From: Lewinellaceae bacterium
Lineage (GTDB): Bacteria; Bacteroidota; Bacteroidia; Chitinophagales; Saprospiraceae
Direction of reading: 5' to 3'
Assembly (NCBI GenBank): GCA_020636315.1
Contig: JACJYA010000012.1
Coordinates: 124,001-188,000, forward strand
Length of the DNA: 64,000 bases
Shown here: one piece after another, positions 18,553-28,900 of the stretch
Layout: every line of letters starts with the position of its first letter
Position numbering within the stretch: position 1 is the stretch's first letter
Notes under the pieces: model-generated
What the model was told of the DNA's origin: nothing
Databases searched by the model: none
What the model saw: only the letters and a program-made list of their open reading frames with translations
Position numbers and translations under genes: made by a program

Positions 18553-19782
18553 ATGAGGCTACACGCACTATGTATATCCTTGCTTATGGGGCCGCTGGTG
18601 CTGCTGGCGCAGCCCAGGTGGGAGGCCGGGTTCGTTTTTGGCGGGGCCGGTTATCAGGGAGAACTCACCCCAAGCTGGCATCCTGAACTGGAGGAGGTGA
18701 AGGGAGCCTACGGCGTGATGCTCCGCCATCACCTTACCGGCGTGTGGGCGCTGAGATTGAACCTCACTTATGCTGAACTATCCGGCGATGACCACAATTT
18801 CTCCAATGAAGATTTCGATTTCCGCAACTTCCGCTTTAACAGCCGGGCCGCTCAGGCCGGCCTGCTCGTAGAATGGGAACCATGGGGCAACCGGCGCTTC
18901 CCGGATACCGCCTACTTCAATGGCCTGATCTCCCCCTATTTGTTTACCGGCGCCGGGCTGGCCTACATGGAAGCCACTGCTGATTTTTCCAGAACGCGTT
19001 CGGATAAGCTCGTGCCCTTTATTGAAAAAGACAAACAGGAATCTTTTCCTCAAACCAGGCTGGCCATTCCATTCGGGGCCGGAGTAAAGATAGACCTTAG
19101 CCCTGTGGTGGCGGTGGGGCTGGAGGTTTCAACCACAACCGCCTTTACCGATTTTTTTGACGGCATCAGTTATGCCGGCAAACCCGAAACCAATGACTGG
19201 TATTCCTTTGCCGGAGCCACGCTTTCCTTTCGTTTTGTTTCGAAAGATACTGACCGCGACGGCATTGCCGACAAAGAGGACGCCTGCCCTCAGGTCAAAG
19301 GGCGGCTCACCGCCCGGGGCTGCCCCGACCAGGACCGGGACGGAGTGGAAGACCTGGAGGATATTTGCCCCACCGATGCAGGCCCACGTTTGCTAAATGG
19401 GTGCCCCGATACGGATAATGACGGCGTGGCCGACCGGGAAGACCGCTGCCCCCTGACCCCGGGAACAATCCCCACAATGGGCTGCCCCGATACCGATGAA
19501 GATGGCCTTGCCGACCTCGATGACTTTTGTCCCCGCCTGCCCGGCCCCGTCGGCGGCTACGGATGCCCCGTGCTGGATGCCGATGCCGATGGTGACCTGG
19601 CGGATGAACCGGAAATCTGCCTGTTCAGCAGGGACGCCCTTGCCTTACAAAACCTACAGGATTATCTCGAACCGTCTTTTACTCTCCTGCGCCTTTACCG
19701 GCCTATGCCCCCCGAAAAGGCCCCTCCTCCGGAAACCAATGAAAAAGAGGCCAAGGCCGAAGCAGCAGGCTTCTTCGATTAA
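18553..19782 (+). CDS. Outer membrane beta-barrel protein with thrombospondin type 3 repeats, OmpA domain lacking
   Basis: This is a 409-residue protein; ATG at 18553 starts a signal peptide (MRLHALCISLLMGPLVLLAQ). Residues about 22-235 form a DUF6089-type outer membrane barrel (FVFGGAGYQGELTPSWHPE, YLFTGAGLAYMEA, FGAGVKIDLSP). Residues about 235-345 hold five thrombospondin-3 calcium repeats (DTDRDGIADKEDACP and relatives). Proteins of this design usually end in an OmpA peptidoglycan-binding domain. Here the repeats are followed only by a short segment and a Pro/Glu/Ala/Lys tail (PEKAPPPETNEKEAKAEAAG). The reading frame shows no break, so this may be a natural variant or an old truncation. 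It probably spans the outer membrane without firm attachment to peptidoglycan. Confidence 0.82.
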   Translation: MRLHALCISLLMGPLVLLAQPRWEAGFVFGGAGYQGELTPSWHPELEEVKGAYGVMLRHHLTGVWALRLNLTYAELSGDDHNFSNEDFDFRNFRFNSRAAQAGLLVEWEPWGNRRFPDTAYFNGLISPYLFTGAGLAYMEATADFSRTRSDKLVPFIEKDKQESFPQTRLAIPFGAGVKIDLSPVVAVGLEVSTTTAFTDFFDGISYAGKPETNDWYSFAGATLSFRFVSKDTDRDGIADKEDACPQVKGRLTARGCPDQDRDGVEDLEDICPTDAGPRLLNGCPDTDNDGVADREDRCPLTPGTIPTMGCPDTDEDGLADLDDFCPRLPGPVGGYGCPVLDADADGDLADEPEICLFSRDALALQNLQDYLEPSFTLLRLYRPMPPEKAPPPETNEKEAKAEAAGFFD

Positions 19783-19922
19783 GTGCCTGTTTGGAGGTGG
19801 TGCTTTTGCAGCCAAAATAGCCTGCCCCGTACACGTATTGTCGGAGATTTCCTCTACACAAGCACTAAGAGAACAGTGAACATCTTCCCCCTGGTGGCGA
19901 TCTTTCCCAGTGTTACAAAACA

Positions 19923-20330
19923 TTATTGACACAGTTCCTCTCCGAAGTCTATCACTGCTTCCATATCGGAGCCGCTCCAGGCTACCCATTCTCCATTCCC
20001 AAAACGTTCATTATCGGCAGCAACGCCGCCGATCAGGGCTCCGGCGCCCTTCTTCGCATAACTGGGATGGGGCTCTTCAGACAGGGTGATCTGCCTGCCT
20101 ACGTCCAGTTGCACGATGAAGGATTGCCAGCCGGTTTGGGGCAGTAAACTTCCTCGAAAACGCCCCAAAGGGTAGCCACTTCGAAAGGGCCATCCGTACA
20201 GGCCAGCTCAGGATAGGCTGCCAGAGCGGCCTGAGCGTGCCCCGGCATTTCTATTTCAGGGATAATGGTGATGAACTGTTCCTGAGCGCAAAACAAGCCA
20301 AGGCTAAAGCTTTCTTTTGCATGAGAATGA
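19923..20330 (-). pseudogene. Remnant of a GH20 beta-N-acetylhexosaminidase
   Basis: Two pieces of one enzyme remain on the minus strand. The upstream piece (about 20330-20140) reads ITIIPEIEMPGHAQAALAAYPEL followed by GPFEVATLWGVFEEVYCP, the hallmark GH20 catalytic-barrel segment. The downstream piece (about 20130-19926, another frame) reads LSEEPHPSYAKKGAGALIGG and GEWVAWSGSDMEAVIDFGEE, typical of the C-terminal region of long Bacteroidota hexosaminidases. About 300 residues between them, the N-terminus and the extreme C-terminus are missing. It ends in CTGTGTCAATAA, similar to the end of the element at 3440-3658, which may mark the deletion. The adjacent divergent gene is an aspartylglucosaminidase, so an N-glycan degradation unit may once have stood here. 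Confidence 0.75.
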
Positions 20331-20415
20331 CAAGTTGATAATGGGATGTTAAAGATAATTACAATTATTTTTTTGAACTTTGGCGCCTCATTGTATAAAC
20401 TATCAAACAATAGCA

Positions 20416-21387
20416 ATGGCCAATCGAAGAAAATTTATTGCCCAGGCCATCCTGGGCGGGCTGGGCGTTTCCATAGGCCGGCAGGCTAAAGCAGCGGTGC
20501 AGCTGCCGTTTTCCGGCAAAGCCTCTGAACCTACCGTCATTTCGACCTGGAACAACATAAAATCCAATAAGAAAGCCTGGAAAGTCCTGAAAAAAGGAGG
20601 GCGTGCTCTTGATGCCGTAGAAAGAGGCGTTCAGGTTGCCGAAGGTGACCCCGACGACATGTCTGTGGGGTATGGTGGCCGGCCCGACCGCGACGGAAAG
20701 GTGACACTGGATGCCTGCATTATGGATGAAGTGGGCAATTGTGGCTCTGTCTGTTTCCTTCAGGATATTAAACATCCCATTTCGGTGGCCAGGCTGGTTA
20801 TGGAAAAAACGCCTCATGTAATGCTGGCGGGAGAGGGCGCCCTGCAGTTTGCTTTGGAAAACGGTTTTCAGCGGGAAAACCTGCTCACTGAAAAAGCCGC
20901 CAAAAGCTGGGAGGAATGGAAGAAAGAATCTCAATATCAACCCGTTATTAATATTGAGAACCACGATACCATCGGTATGATCGCTATCGGGGAAGATGGA
21001 AATTTATCGGGTGCGTGTACTACCAGCGGTGCGGCGTTCAAAGTGCATGGCAGGGTAGGGGATTCCCCCATCGTCGGAGCCGGCCTTTTCGTGGATAATG
21101 AAGTTGGGGGAGCAGTAGCCACCGGACTGGGCGAGGCAGTCATCAAAACCGCCGGTTCTTTTCTTGTCGTGGAACTGATGCGGCAGGGCAGGAGCCCTCA
21201 GGAAGCCTGTGAAGAGGCCATTCGGCGAATTACCTCCAAACAGAAAAATTATAAAGAGTTTCAGGTGGCCTTCCTGGCTATGAACCGCGAGGGAGCCATC
21301 GGCGCTCATGCCATTCACGAGGGGTTTATGTATGCCCTTAGCAGGGGTGGAGAACACCAGGTAATGGATGCCAGCTCTTTCCTGTAA
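20416..21387 (+). CDS. N4-(beta-N-acetylglucosaminyl)-L-asparaginase (aspartylglucosaminidase)
   Basis: This 323-residue Ntn-hydrolase cleaves the GlcNAc-Asn bond left after glycoprotein breakdown. The precursor self-cleaves before the nucleophile Thr in ENHDTIGMIAI (about residue 181), giving alpha and beta chains. Other family signatures are GYGGRPDRDGKVTLDA, TTSGAAFKVHGRVGDSPI (substrate pocket) and GGAVATGLGE. The N-terminus MANRRKFIAQAILGGLGVSIG has a twin-arginine-like motif followed by a hydrophobic stretch, so Tat export to the periplasm is likely. ATG at 20416 is used because the upstream TTG extension adds only a non-conserved segment. It is divergent from the hexosaminidase remnant, whose activity is in the same pathway. 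Confidence 0.92.
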   Translation: MANRRKFIAQAILGGLGVSIGRQAKAAVQLPFSGKASEPTVISTWNNIKSNKKAWKVLKKGGRALDAVERGVQVAEGDPDDMSVGYGGRPDRDGKVTLDACIMDEVGNCGSVCFLQDIKHPISVARLVMEKTPHVMLAGEGALQFALENGFQRENLLTEKAAKSWEEWKKESQYQPVINIENHDTIGMIAIGEDGNLSGACTTSGAAFKVHGRVGDSPIVGAGLFVDNEVGGAVATGLGEAVIKTAGSFLVVELMRQGRSPQEACEEAIRRITSKQKNYKEFQVAFLAMNREGAIGAHAIHEGFMYALSRGGEHQVMDASSFL

Positions 21388-21852
21388 ATGGAGAGGCGAT
21401 GAGGAAAAATTTAACATTTGAAAGTAAGATGGCGCCTTATGCCGGGGGGCTCCGGGTTTTTCCTCTTTAACGGTATGGCAGCAAAATACTTACAGTTTTG
21501 TTTCTTTTTTAATGTGTGGGCAGCCCGCTTTCGCCGGGCCCTTTTGAATTCCTGGGATTTCAAAAATTATCATAAATAAAATACCCTAATCTAAAACCAA
21601 AGTCCTAAATTTGGATTCGCTTTGAGAAACCATGCCCGGAGTAATAACTGCTCAGGAATTTTATTCCTGAAGCGCCGGAGGTCAGGCAAATACGCTTTGA
21701 GAGGTACCCACTTTACAACCAAATGTTTCTGAGCTGCTTTAATGGCGGCAGGTTTTTGATATTGAGGGTGCCGTTAATCAAATTTAAAAATTTGTAATAA
21801 GTTTAATTTCTATAAAAACCGGGCATAGTATTTCCCGGGAATTAAATTTTAC
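21388..21852. other. Intergenic region with weak hairpins
   Basis: No gene seen in 465 bases. Two weak terminator-like hairpins follow the asparaginase: CCGG-CCGG then GTTTTT near 21442-21460, and GCCCG...CGGGC followed by CCTTTT at 21523-21545. The last 150 bases are AT-rich and lead into the PorP promoter. Confidence 0.4.
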
Positions 21853-21860
21853 TAACTTTG
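21853..21860 (+). promoter_or_regulatory. Bacteroidota -7 promoter element for the PorP/SprF gene
   Basis: TAACTTTG matches TAnnTTTG exactly. Nineteen bases upstream sits ATTT, a weak fit to the -33 TTTG. Transcription would begin about 15 bases before the ATG at 21882. This also argues against the TTG start at 21858. Confidence 0.4.
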
Positions 21861-21881
21861 CCCGTCTCAAAAACTTGTCCC

Positions 21882-22829
21882 ATGACTCGATTCTACTTGC
21901 TCCCTTTTTTGCTATTGGCGGCATACTGCCTGCAAGCACAACAACTTTCCCTTTTTACTCAATACCGCGAAAACATTGGCATTCTCAACCCTGCTGCAGT
22001 CGAGAGTGACTTCCTGGCCTTCGGGCAGAACATTACCTTCGGCGCAAACTACCGCGCACAGTGGGTGGGCCTGGATAATGCACCCAGCACGCAGACAGTG
22101 CGCGGCTCCTACCTCTATGCCGATGGTGCGGGAGTTGCCCTTATGGCTGGCGGACATCTGATGAATGACCAGACTGGCCCCACCGGCTTTACCGGCCTGT
22201 ACGGCAGGATTGCGGGCATCGTTACCTCAGACCCCGCAGAGGGCGGCTTTGTCGTCGGGCTCAGCGCCGGGCTGGTCAATTTCCGCATCGATGCCACCCA
22301 GATCCGATTCCGGGACCAGGGGGACCCCGTGGCTTCATCCGATGCTTCCCAGCTTTTCCCGGATGTTGGCCTGGGCCTGTTCTACTATCACATGGTCGGG
22401 CGCAATGACGACTACTTCTATGCCGGCGCCTCCGTTCCACAGGTTATCGGCCTGGACCTCACCATTCAGAATGACGAAGGAGAATACGTTACCCAGCGCG
22501 TACAGCACTTTTACGGCATGCTGGGCTTTTACAAGTTCTTCGATAACGATAGCTTTCTCGAACCTTCCGCCTGGGTCAAATACACCCAGGGCGCTCCTGT
22601 TAACGTGGACTTTAACCTCCGCTATTACCTTCCGGTCAACTTCTGGATCGGAGCCGGTGGTTCAACTTCCGGAACTGTGCATCTGGAAACGGGGATATTG
22701 CTTGGCGATACCGCCGGTTTTGACAACACCTTCAAAATAGGTTATGGGTTTGGTTATTCTTTCAGTACGTTCGGGCCGAGCGCCGGAACCACGCATGAGA
22801 TCAACCTGGCCTATTCCTTGTTCCGCTAA
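21882..22829 (+). CDS. PorP/SprF family type IX secretion outer membrane protein
   Basis: This 315-residue protein has a signal peptide (MTRFYLLPFLLLAAYCLQAQ) and the family opening QQLSLFTQYRENIGILNPAA, followed by an outer membrane beta-barrel with alternating strands (ALMAGGHLMNDQTGPTG, YFYAGASVPQVIGLDLTI) to a terminal aromatic strand (HEINLAYSLFR). SprF-type proteins are needed to export or anchor a particular gliding-CTD adhesin, usually encoded next door. Here it lies 145 bases upstream of a 2228-residue gliding-CTD protein on the same strand, fitting a dedicated secretion pair. ATG at 21882 is preferred on both promoter and signal-peptide grounds. Confidence 0.93.
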   Translation: MTRFYLLPFLLLAAYCLQAQQLSLFTQYRENIGILNPAAVESDFLAFGQNITFGANYRAQWVGLDNAPSTQTVRGSYLYADGAGVALMAGGHLMNDQTGPTGFTGLYGRIAGIVTSDPAEGGFVVGLSAGLVNFRIDATQIRFRDQGDPVASSDASQLFPDVGLGLFYYHMVGRNDDYFYAGASVPQVIGLDLTIQNDEGEYVTQRVQHFYGMLGFYKFFDNDSFLEPSAWVKYTQGAPVNVDFNLRYYLPVNFWIGAGGSTSGTVHLETGILLGDTAGFDNTFKIGYGFGYSFSTFGPSAGTTHEINLAYSLFR

Positions 22830-22974
22830 GGCCTGCCAGGCCGGCGACAGCTTCCGCCCCAAATGATCAATCACCAAGTCATTAATTCATTCATTTTTAC
22901 AGGGATAAGACGATCCTAAAAACTGGCTGAGTCCCATGAAAAATAAGATCATACCTCCCAAATTCATAATTTCC

Positions 22975-25900
22975 ATGAAGAAGATATTAGCAACGCTGGT
23001 TGTAGGGCTGGCATTGACTACGGCAGCTTTTGCGCAACCTACGATCAACATCGTTCCTCCGGCAGGCGATGCCGTCTGTACGGGAGAAGAGGTCTGCGTT
23101 GACATTATGGTGGCTAACTTCACCGATATTTTGTCAACCCGCTTTTTTATCCAATGGGACTCTTCCGTCCTGCAATTCAACAATACCCAGGCTTACAACC
23201 TTCCCAACCTGGGCCCCGGCAACTTCATCCAGGTGAACAACAGCCGCCTGTTGGTGAATTGGGAGGCAATGGACAACATTGATTGTGCTAATCCCGCTGC
23301 CAGCGGTGTGACCATAGATGACGGCACCGTTATCTTCCAGGTCTGCTTTACCGCCCTGGGCAATTACGGCGCAGCTTCCAATATTATTATTCCCGCCACG
23401 GCCAACCCGCTTACTCCGGACATAAAACGGAAAGGCGCCGGTTGCACCAATATCGGGATCGAGGAATCCGAGATAGATACCGCTCTGGTCTCTACCTGCG
23501 TGCGGCCCTTCATCATCGATATTTCCGATGAACAGGGCAATGAAGGCGACCTGGTCTGTATCGACTTCAGGGTCTTCGGGATGGATGCGCTGACCAGCTT
23601 CCAGTTTCCCATTATCTGGGACCCGAATAAGGCCATGTTCGAAAACATTCTCATCCCCCAGAACCTGCCCAACCTCGCGCAAAGCAGTTTTGGGGTTCCC
23701 GGGCAGGCGGCCGGAGTGCTGCCAGGCTCAGTTACCGTTTCCTGGAATGCCCCGGTGCCGGACAACGGTGTCACAATTCCGGATTCGACTCTGATCTTTC
23801 AGTTGTGCCTGCGTCTTAAGCCCGGTTCCTGCAACATGATCTTTCCTATACTGATCGGTGACGAGCAGCCCGGGCAACCGGATTTCAATCCCGAAGCGTC
23901 TAATGATTATCAGTCTGGTTTCAATGACATTGCCGTAGGGCAGTATGCCGGCGAAATTACTGTCGGGCCCTGTAACCCCACCGGGCTTCAATTGTCGGCG
24001 GACTGTGGCCCGCCGGTGGATATCAACGGCCAGATCTGCGTCCCGGTGTTGGCCGGCGCAAACTTCCAGCAGGTGACAGACCTGGCCTTTCTCTTAGAAT
24101 GGAACCCCAATATCCTTTCTTTTACCGGCACCCAGGGGGTTGCTCTCCCCGGTGGCATCAACTTCAATACCGCCAATATCGGCAACGGCATTCTTGGAAT
24201 GGACTGGGAGGGCAGCGCAACCAACCGAAGTGACGGGGATGTGCTGTTTGAAGTTTGCTTCGATGTCGTAGGGTTGGGCGGCAACAGCCCCATCACCTTT
24301 ATCAATAATGATGATGACCTGGCGCAGATCAACAACGGGCCCAATATCGGCATTAACCCGACCAACTGCGAAGTTTCGGTCAACCAGCCTTTCGGGGTTT
24401 TCATGGAGATAACCGATGACCTTCAGGGCCAGCCGGGAGATACCCTTTGCTTTGACTTCAGCGTCTATGATTTTACCGATGTGGAATCCATGCAGTTCTC
24501 TCTCGTCTGGGAACCCAATGATATTGAATTTATCCTGGCCGGTGGAATTCAAAACCTGACGCTTCCCGGCGCTACGGCTGGAAACTTTAACCTGATTGCC
24601 TATGCGGCCGGCCAGATCACATTCAGCTGGACAGCGCCATCGCCGGTAACCTTACCTCCCGGCGAACAGATATTCACCCTCTGCTTCCGCGTAGCGGATG
24701 GCGCTCAGCCGGGTATTTGCGACTTGCTGCAGATCGCCGATGTCCCCATCGAGGCGGAAGTGATCACTTCCAACTCCAATGGTGAGAATATCGGCCTTTA
24801 CGGTTCCGACAGCCGGTATTGCATTCTCAGCCCTGAGGGTTTTTATATGGAGATCGGCAGCATTTCCGGTGACATCCAGGATACGGTTTGCATACCGGTT
24901 AAAGTATCCGAATTTGACGGCATCACCAGCGGCAGTTTCACGGTGAACTGGAATCCCGGCGCACTGGCCCTGGCCGAAATTGTTGATGCAGGGGCTATCC
25001 CCGGGCTGAATATCGGAATGAATGGCCAACCGGTGGGCAATGTAGATTTTGATTTTAGCGCCCCGGGCGGCCTGACGCTTCCCGACAGCACGGTGATCTT
25101 TGAGCTGTGCTTTGAGCTCCTCGGCCCGCCGGATAGTTGTTTTGCTGTAACGGTGAGCGAAACTCCCCAGCCGGTGGTCACGACGGTTAACGGCGATGGA
25201 AGCCTGCTGGACAGCCCGGGCGAGGCCTGCATCAATGACAAGCTCTTTATCGTCGAAACGTTCATCAATCCGGAAACCTGCCCCGGCGCCCGCGACGGCT
25301 CCGCCCGCGTGGTTGTCGAAGGAGGCCGTGGGCCATATATTTACAGTTGGGAAACGCAGCCACCGCAATTCCTGGACTCGGCGCGTTTCCTTTCCGAGGG
25401 CTTTATAGTCGTAACCATTCTCGACCAGTCGGCTCCGCCGTTAAAAGTGACGGATACCCTTTATATTCCGGCCCTGGGTGCAGACCTGTTTGTGAATGCC
25501 GGCCCGGATAAGGTCTCCAGTTGTGAACCACCCTGCACTTTCATCAGCCCGCAGGCCAGCCAGGGACAGGATATTATGTACACCTGGACGGCCAGCCAGG
25601 GAGGCCAGATATGTAGCAACCCTAACAGCCGTACGCTTCTGGGTAGGGGGCCGGGCCGGTTCATTATTGAAGTCAAGGATGTAAATACCGGTTGTGCCGT
25701 TACTGATACGGTGTTGCTGACCCCCTCTGTTTTCCCGGATGCCGAAGCCGGCGATGAGCAGAGCCTGACCTGTGTTCGTGATGAGGTGACGCTCGACGCT
25801 TCTGCATCTTCCCAGGGTGATTCGCTAATGTACACCTGGAGAGACCCGATGAACAACATCATTGCAGGCCCATCCAACACAGCCCTCACTTCTGTGGTGC

Positions 25901-28900
25901 AGGATACCGGTTTCTATTATCTCGAAGTGGAGATCGCCACAACAGGGTGTATTGCCATAGACTCCGTAGAAGTGGTTTGGGATACAATCCCTCCGGTTGC
26001 CGTCGCCAATGATGTTGATACGACTTTACTGGGCTGTAATGAGATGGCAACCCTGGTTGGTTATACCGTCAACCAGATCGGCAACCTCAGCTTCGCCTGG
26101 CTGGACTCAAATGGGGACACCCTCACCCTGGACTCCGTATATGTTACGGACCAGGTCGGCACCTACACTTTCCAGGTGTTGAACAATAAAAATGGTTGCA
26201 CCAATTCCGATTTCACTATTCTGGCCAAGGATTCGGTTGTGGCAATAGTGGAAATTCTCGGCAACCCTACAACCGATTTTACCTGCAATGGAAATAACGT
26301 CACCTTGCGGGGTGTGGTTACGAATACTCCGCCAGACGCCTATACTTTCGAATGGGTGCCTTCCAATGGGGCAACCATTGAACCGGGGACGGAAACAACC
26401 CTAACTCCGGAAATCACCTCTCCCGGAACGGTGGAGCTGGTAGTGACCAGTGATGTGGGCGGATGTGTTTCTACTGCTTCGGTCGAGGTAGGCACCAATA
26501 CAGACCCTCCTCTTATCGATGTCAGTACTCCTGATACTCTGACCTGTAGCCGGGATAATGTCACCCTCGATGGTTCAGGGTCTGCCCAGGGCGGCCCTTA
26601 CCAGTACCGGTGGCGCTATGTTAATCTCAATGAGGATGTCGATGACCAGCCGGTAACTTCCGTAGCGCTGGAAGGCACCTATATCTTTACGGTGTTGGAC
26701 ACCATCTCCGGCTGTTCTGCCGCCGATACGGTAAGTGTGGTTCGGGATACCCTTCCGCCTACCTTCACCACCGGTTTCCCGGAAGACCTCAACTGCCTGA
26801 ATCAATCTACGGAAATACGTACCCTGGTGGACCTGCCTGGTGGCACCTATTCTATTCAGTGGACGGCTTCCGACGGTGGCAATATCCAGAGCGGTGCTAC
26901 AGATACGGTAACCGTCTTTGATGCTGCCGGAACTTATCAGTTGGAGGTGACGGATAACAATTCCGGGTGTTCAGGTACTTTGGTGCGGACGGTTGAAGCC
27001 TACCAGGACCAGCCCGTCGCTGACATCAGCAACGTTAACCTGCAGATCACCTGCCTCTCTGACGTGGACACGATCGACGCTACGGGATCGACACAGAATG
27101 ATACAGCTATCGTTGTTACTTATCAGTGGAATGCCATTCAGGGAGCTTATACCGGCGATTCCAATCGCGATATTCTGTTGGTGGATGGCCCCGGTATTTT
27201 TGAACTGGTAGTGACCAATATCAATTCCCAGTGTGTTGACCGGGATACGGCCTATGTCATTGACCGACGGGAAGACCCCGTTGTGGATGCCGGCCCGAAC
27301 CTCACCCTGGCCTGTGTTAATACAGAAGGAGTGCTCGATGGAAGCCAGTCCAGTACCGGGGATAACTTCATCTATGTCTGGACGAATCAAGAGGGAGATA
27401 CGGTCGGCACGGATATTACGTTGCCCGTTACTCAGCCCGGCCTGTACCGCCTCCGGGTAACCAACCAGGACAACGGCTGCTTTGATACTGACCTGGCCCT
27501 GGTGGAAGCCGACGGCGAGCCGGCTCAGATCGTTTTCGGGGCGCCGACCAATGCCGGTTTGCTTGATCTGGACTGTACCATGGATACGGTGGCCGTCACG
27601 TTCAGTATTGCAAATGATACCGTTGTGGATGTCAACAACCTTGTTTATGAATGGGATGGAGACATCCAGACTACTGCAGACCCATTTACTGTACAGGTTT
27701 ATACCGGAGGGACGTTTACGCTCATGGCTACCGATACCAGTTCGGGCTGTGTTGGCACCAATGAACTGGTCGTTACCGACCTCCGTGACCTTCCGGAAGT
27801 GGCCACCACTTCTTCAGGCGACATCAACTGCGTGCAGGATATGGTAATGCTTTCAGGCGAAGGCTCCGCCGTGGGAGACTCCATACAGTATCAGTGGCTG
27901 GACCCGGCCGGTGCGGAGATCAGTACGGGCCTGAATGCCACCGCCAATATGCCGGGAGCCTACCAGTTTATAGTGACCAATACCAATACCAACTGTACGG
28001 CCTCAGAAGTCATCGAAGTGGCGGAAGATACTGCGCCGCCTCCCGTCGTGTTTGACGATACGGACACCATCTTCCAGTGTCGTGATGAATCGCTGTTGCT
28101 GAATGCTGCGCCTTCCGGCCTTCCCGGCAATTTCTCGGAGATCACCTGGTCAACCGTGAACGGAGGCGTGGTAACGCCGATCGATGGCACCGTAACGGCC
28201 AGTGTCAATGGCCCGGGAGTTTATCAGCTTACTCTGGTCAGCTCCGCCAACGGCTGCGATTCTACAGCAACGATCTTGATCGCTGCCGATACCCTGGCGC
28301 CCAATATTGCGGTTGCCGAACCGCCGATCATAGGCTGCCCTGGGCAAATGGTGTCTCTGGACGCTTCCCAGAGTGGCAGCCCGAGTGACTTTGAAACCAT
28401 CAACTGGTCGGTTGTCAATGGCTCGGGGATGGTAACGCCGGCTACCGGTTCTCTGGTTGTTGACGTTGATGATGCGGGCACCTATCTGGTAACCGTGGTG
28501 AGTGCCGATAATGGCTGCGAGGCTACAGAACAGGTTACGGTTCAACTGGACCCTAACGCGCCGGTTGCCGAAGCTACGGCAAGCGGTACTACAGTGGGTT
28601 GCGGAGATCCTGTAACCCTGGACGGGTCGCAGTCCAGCCAGGGGGCGGTATATGATTATCAATGGATATCTCCTTCCGGCGGTACGGTGATTCCGGACCC
28701 GGGCAATGAAACCATGGCGTCCGCTTCAGTCGCAGGCACTTACCAATTGGTTGTGGTCAATACGCAGACCATGTGTTCCGATACTTCGGCGGCTATCGAA
28801 CTGGCGCTCGACCCCAATCTTGTTGCTGCTGAGGCCAGCCAGGACGGGGCTGCCTGTGCGGATGAAGCTCCGGTTTCCGGTAATGCAGGCGTTCTGCCCA

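Noticed and set aside
19923..20416. Two independent small genes on the minus strand
   Set aside because: Both fragments match different parts of one GH20 enzyme, so a broken gene explains them better.
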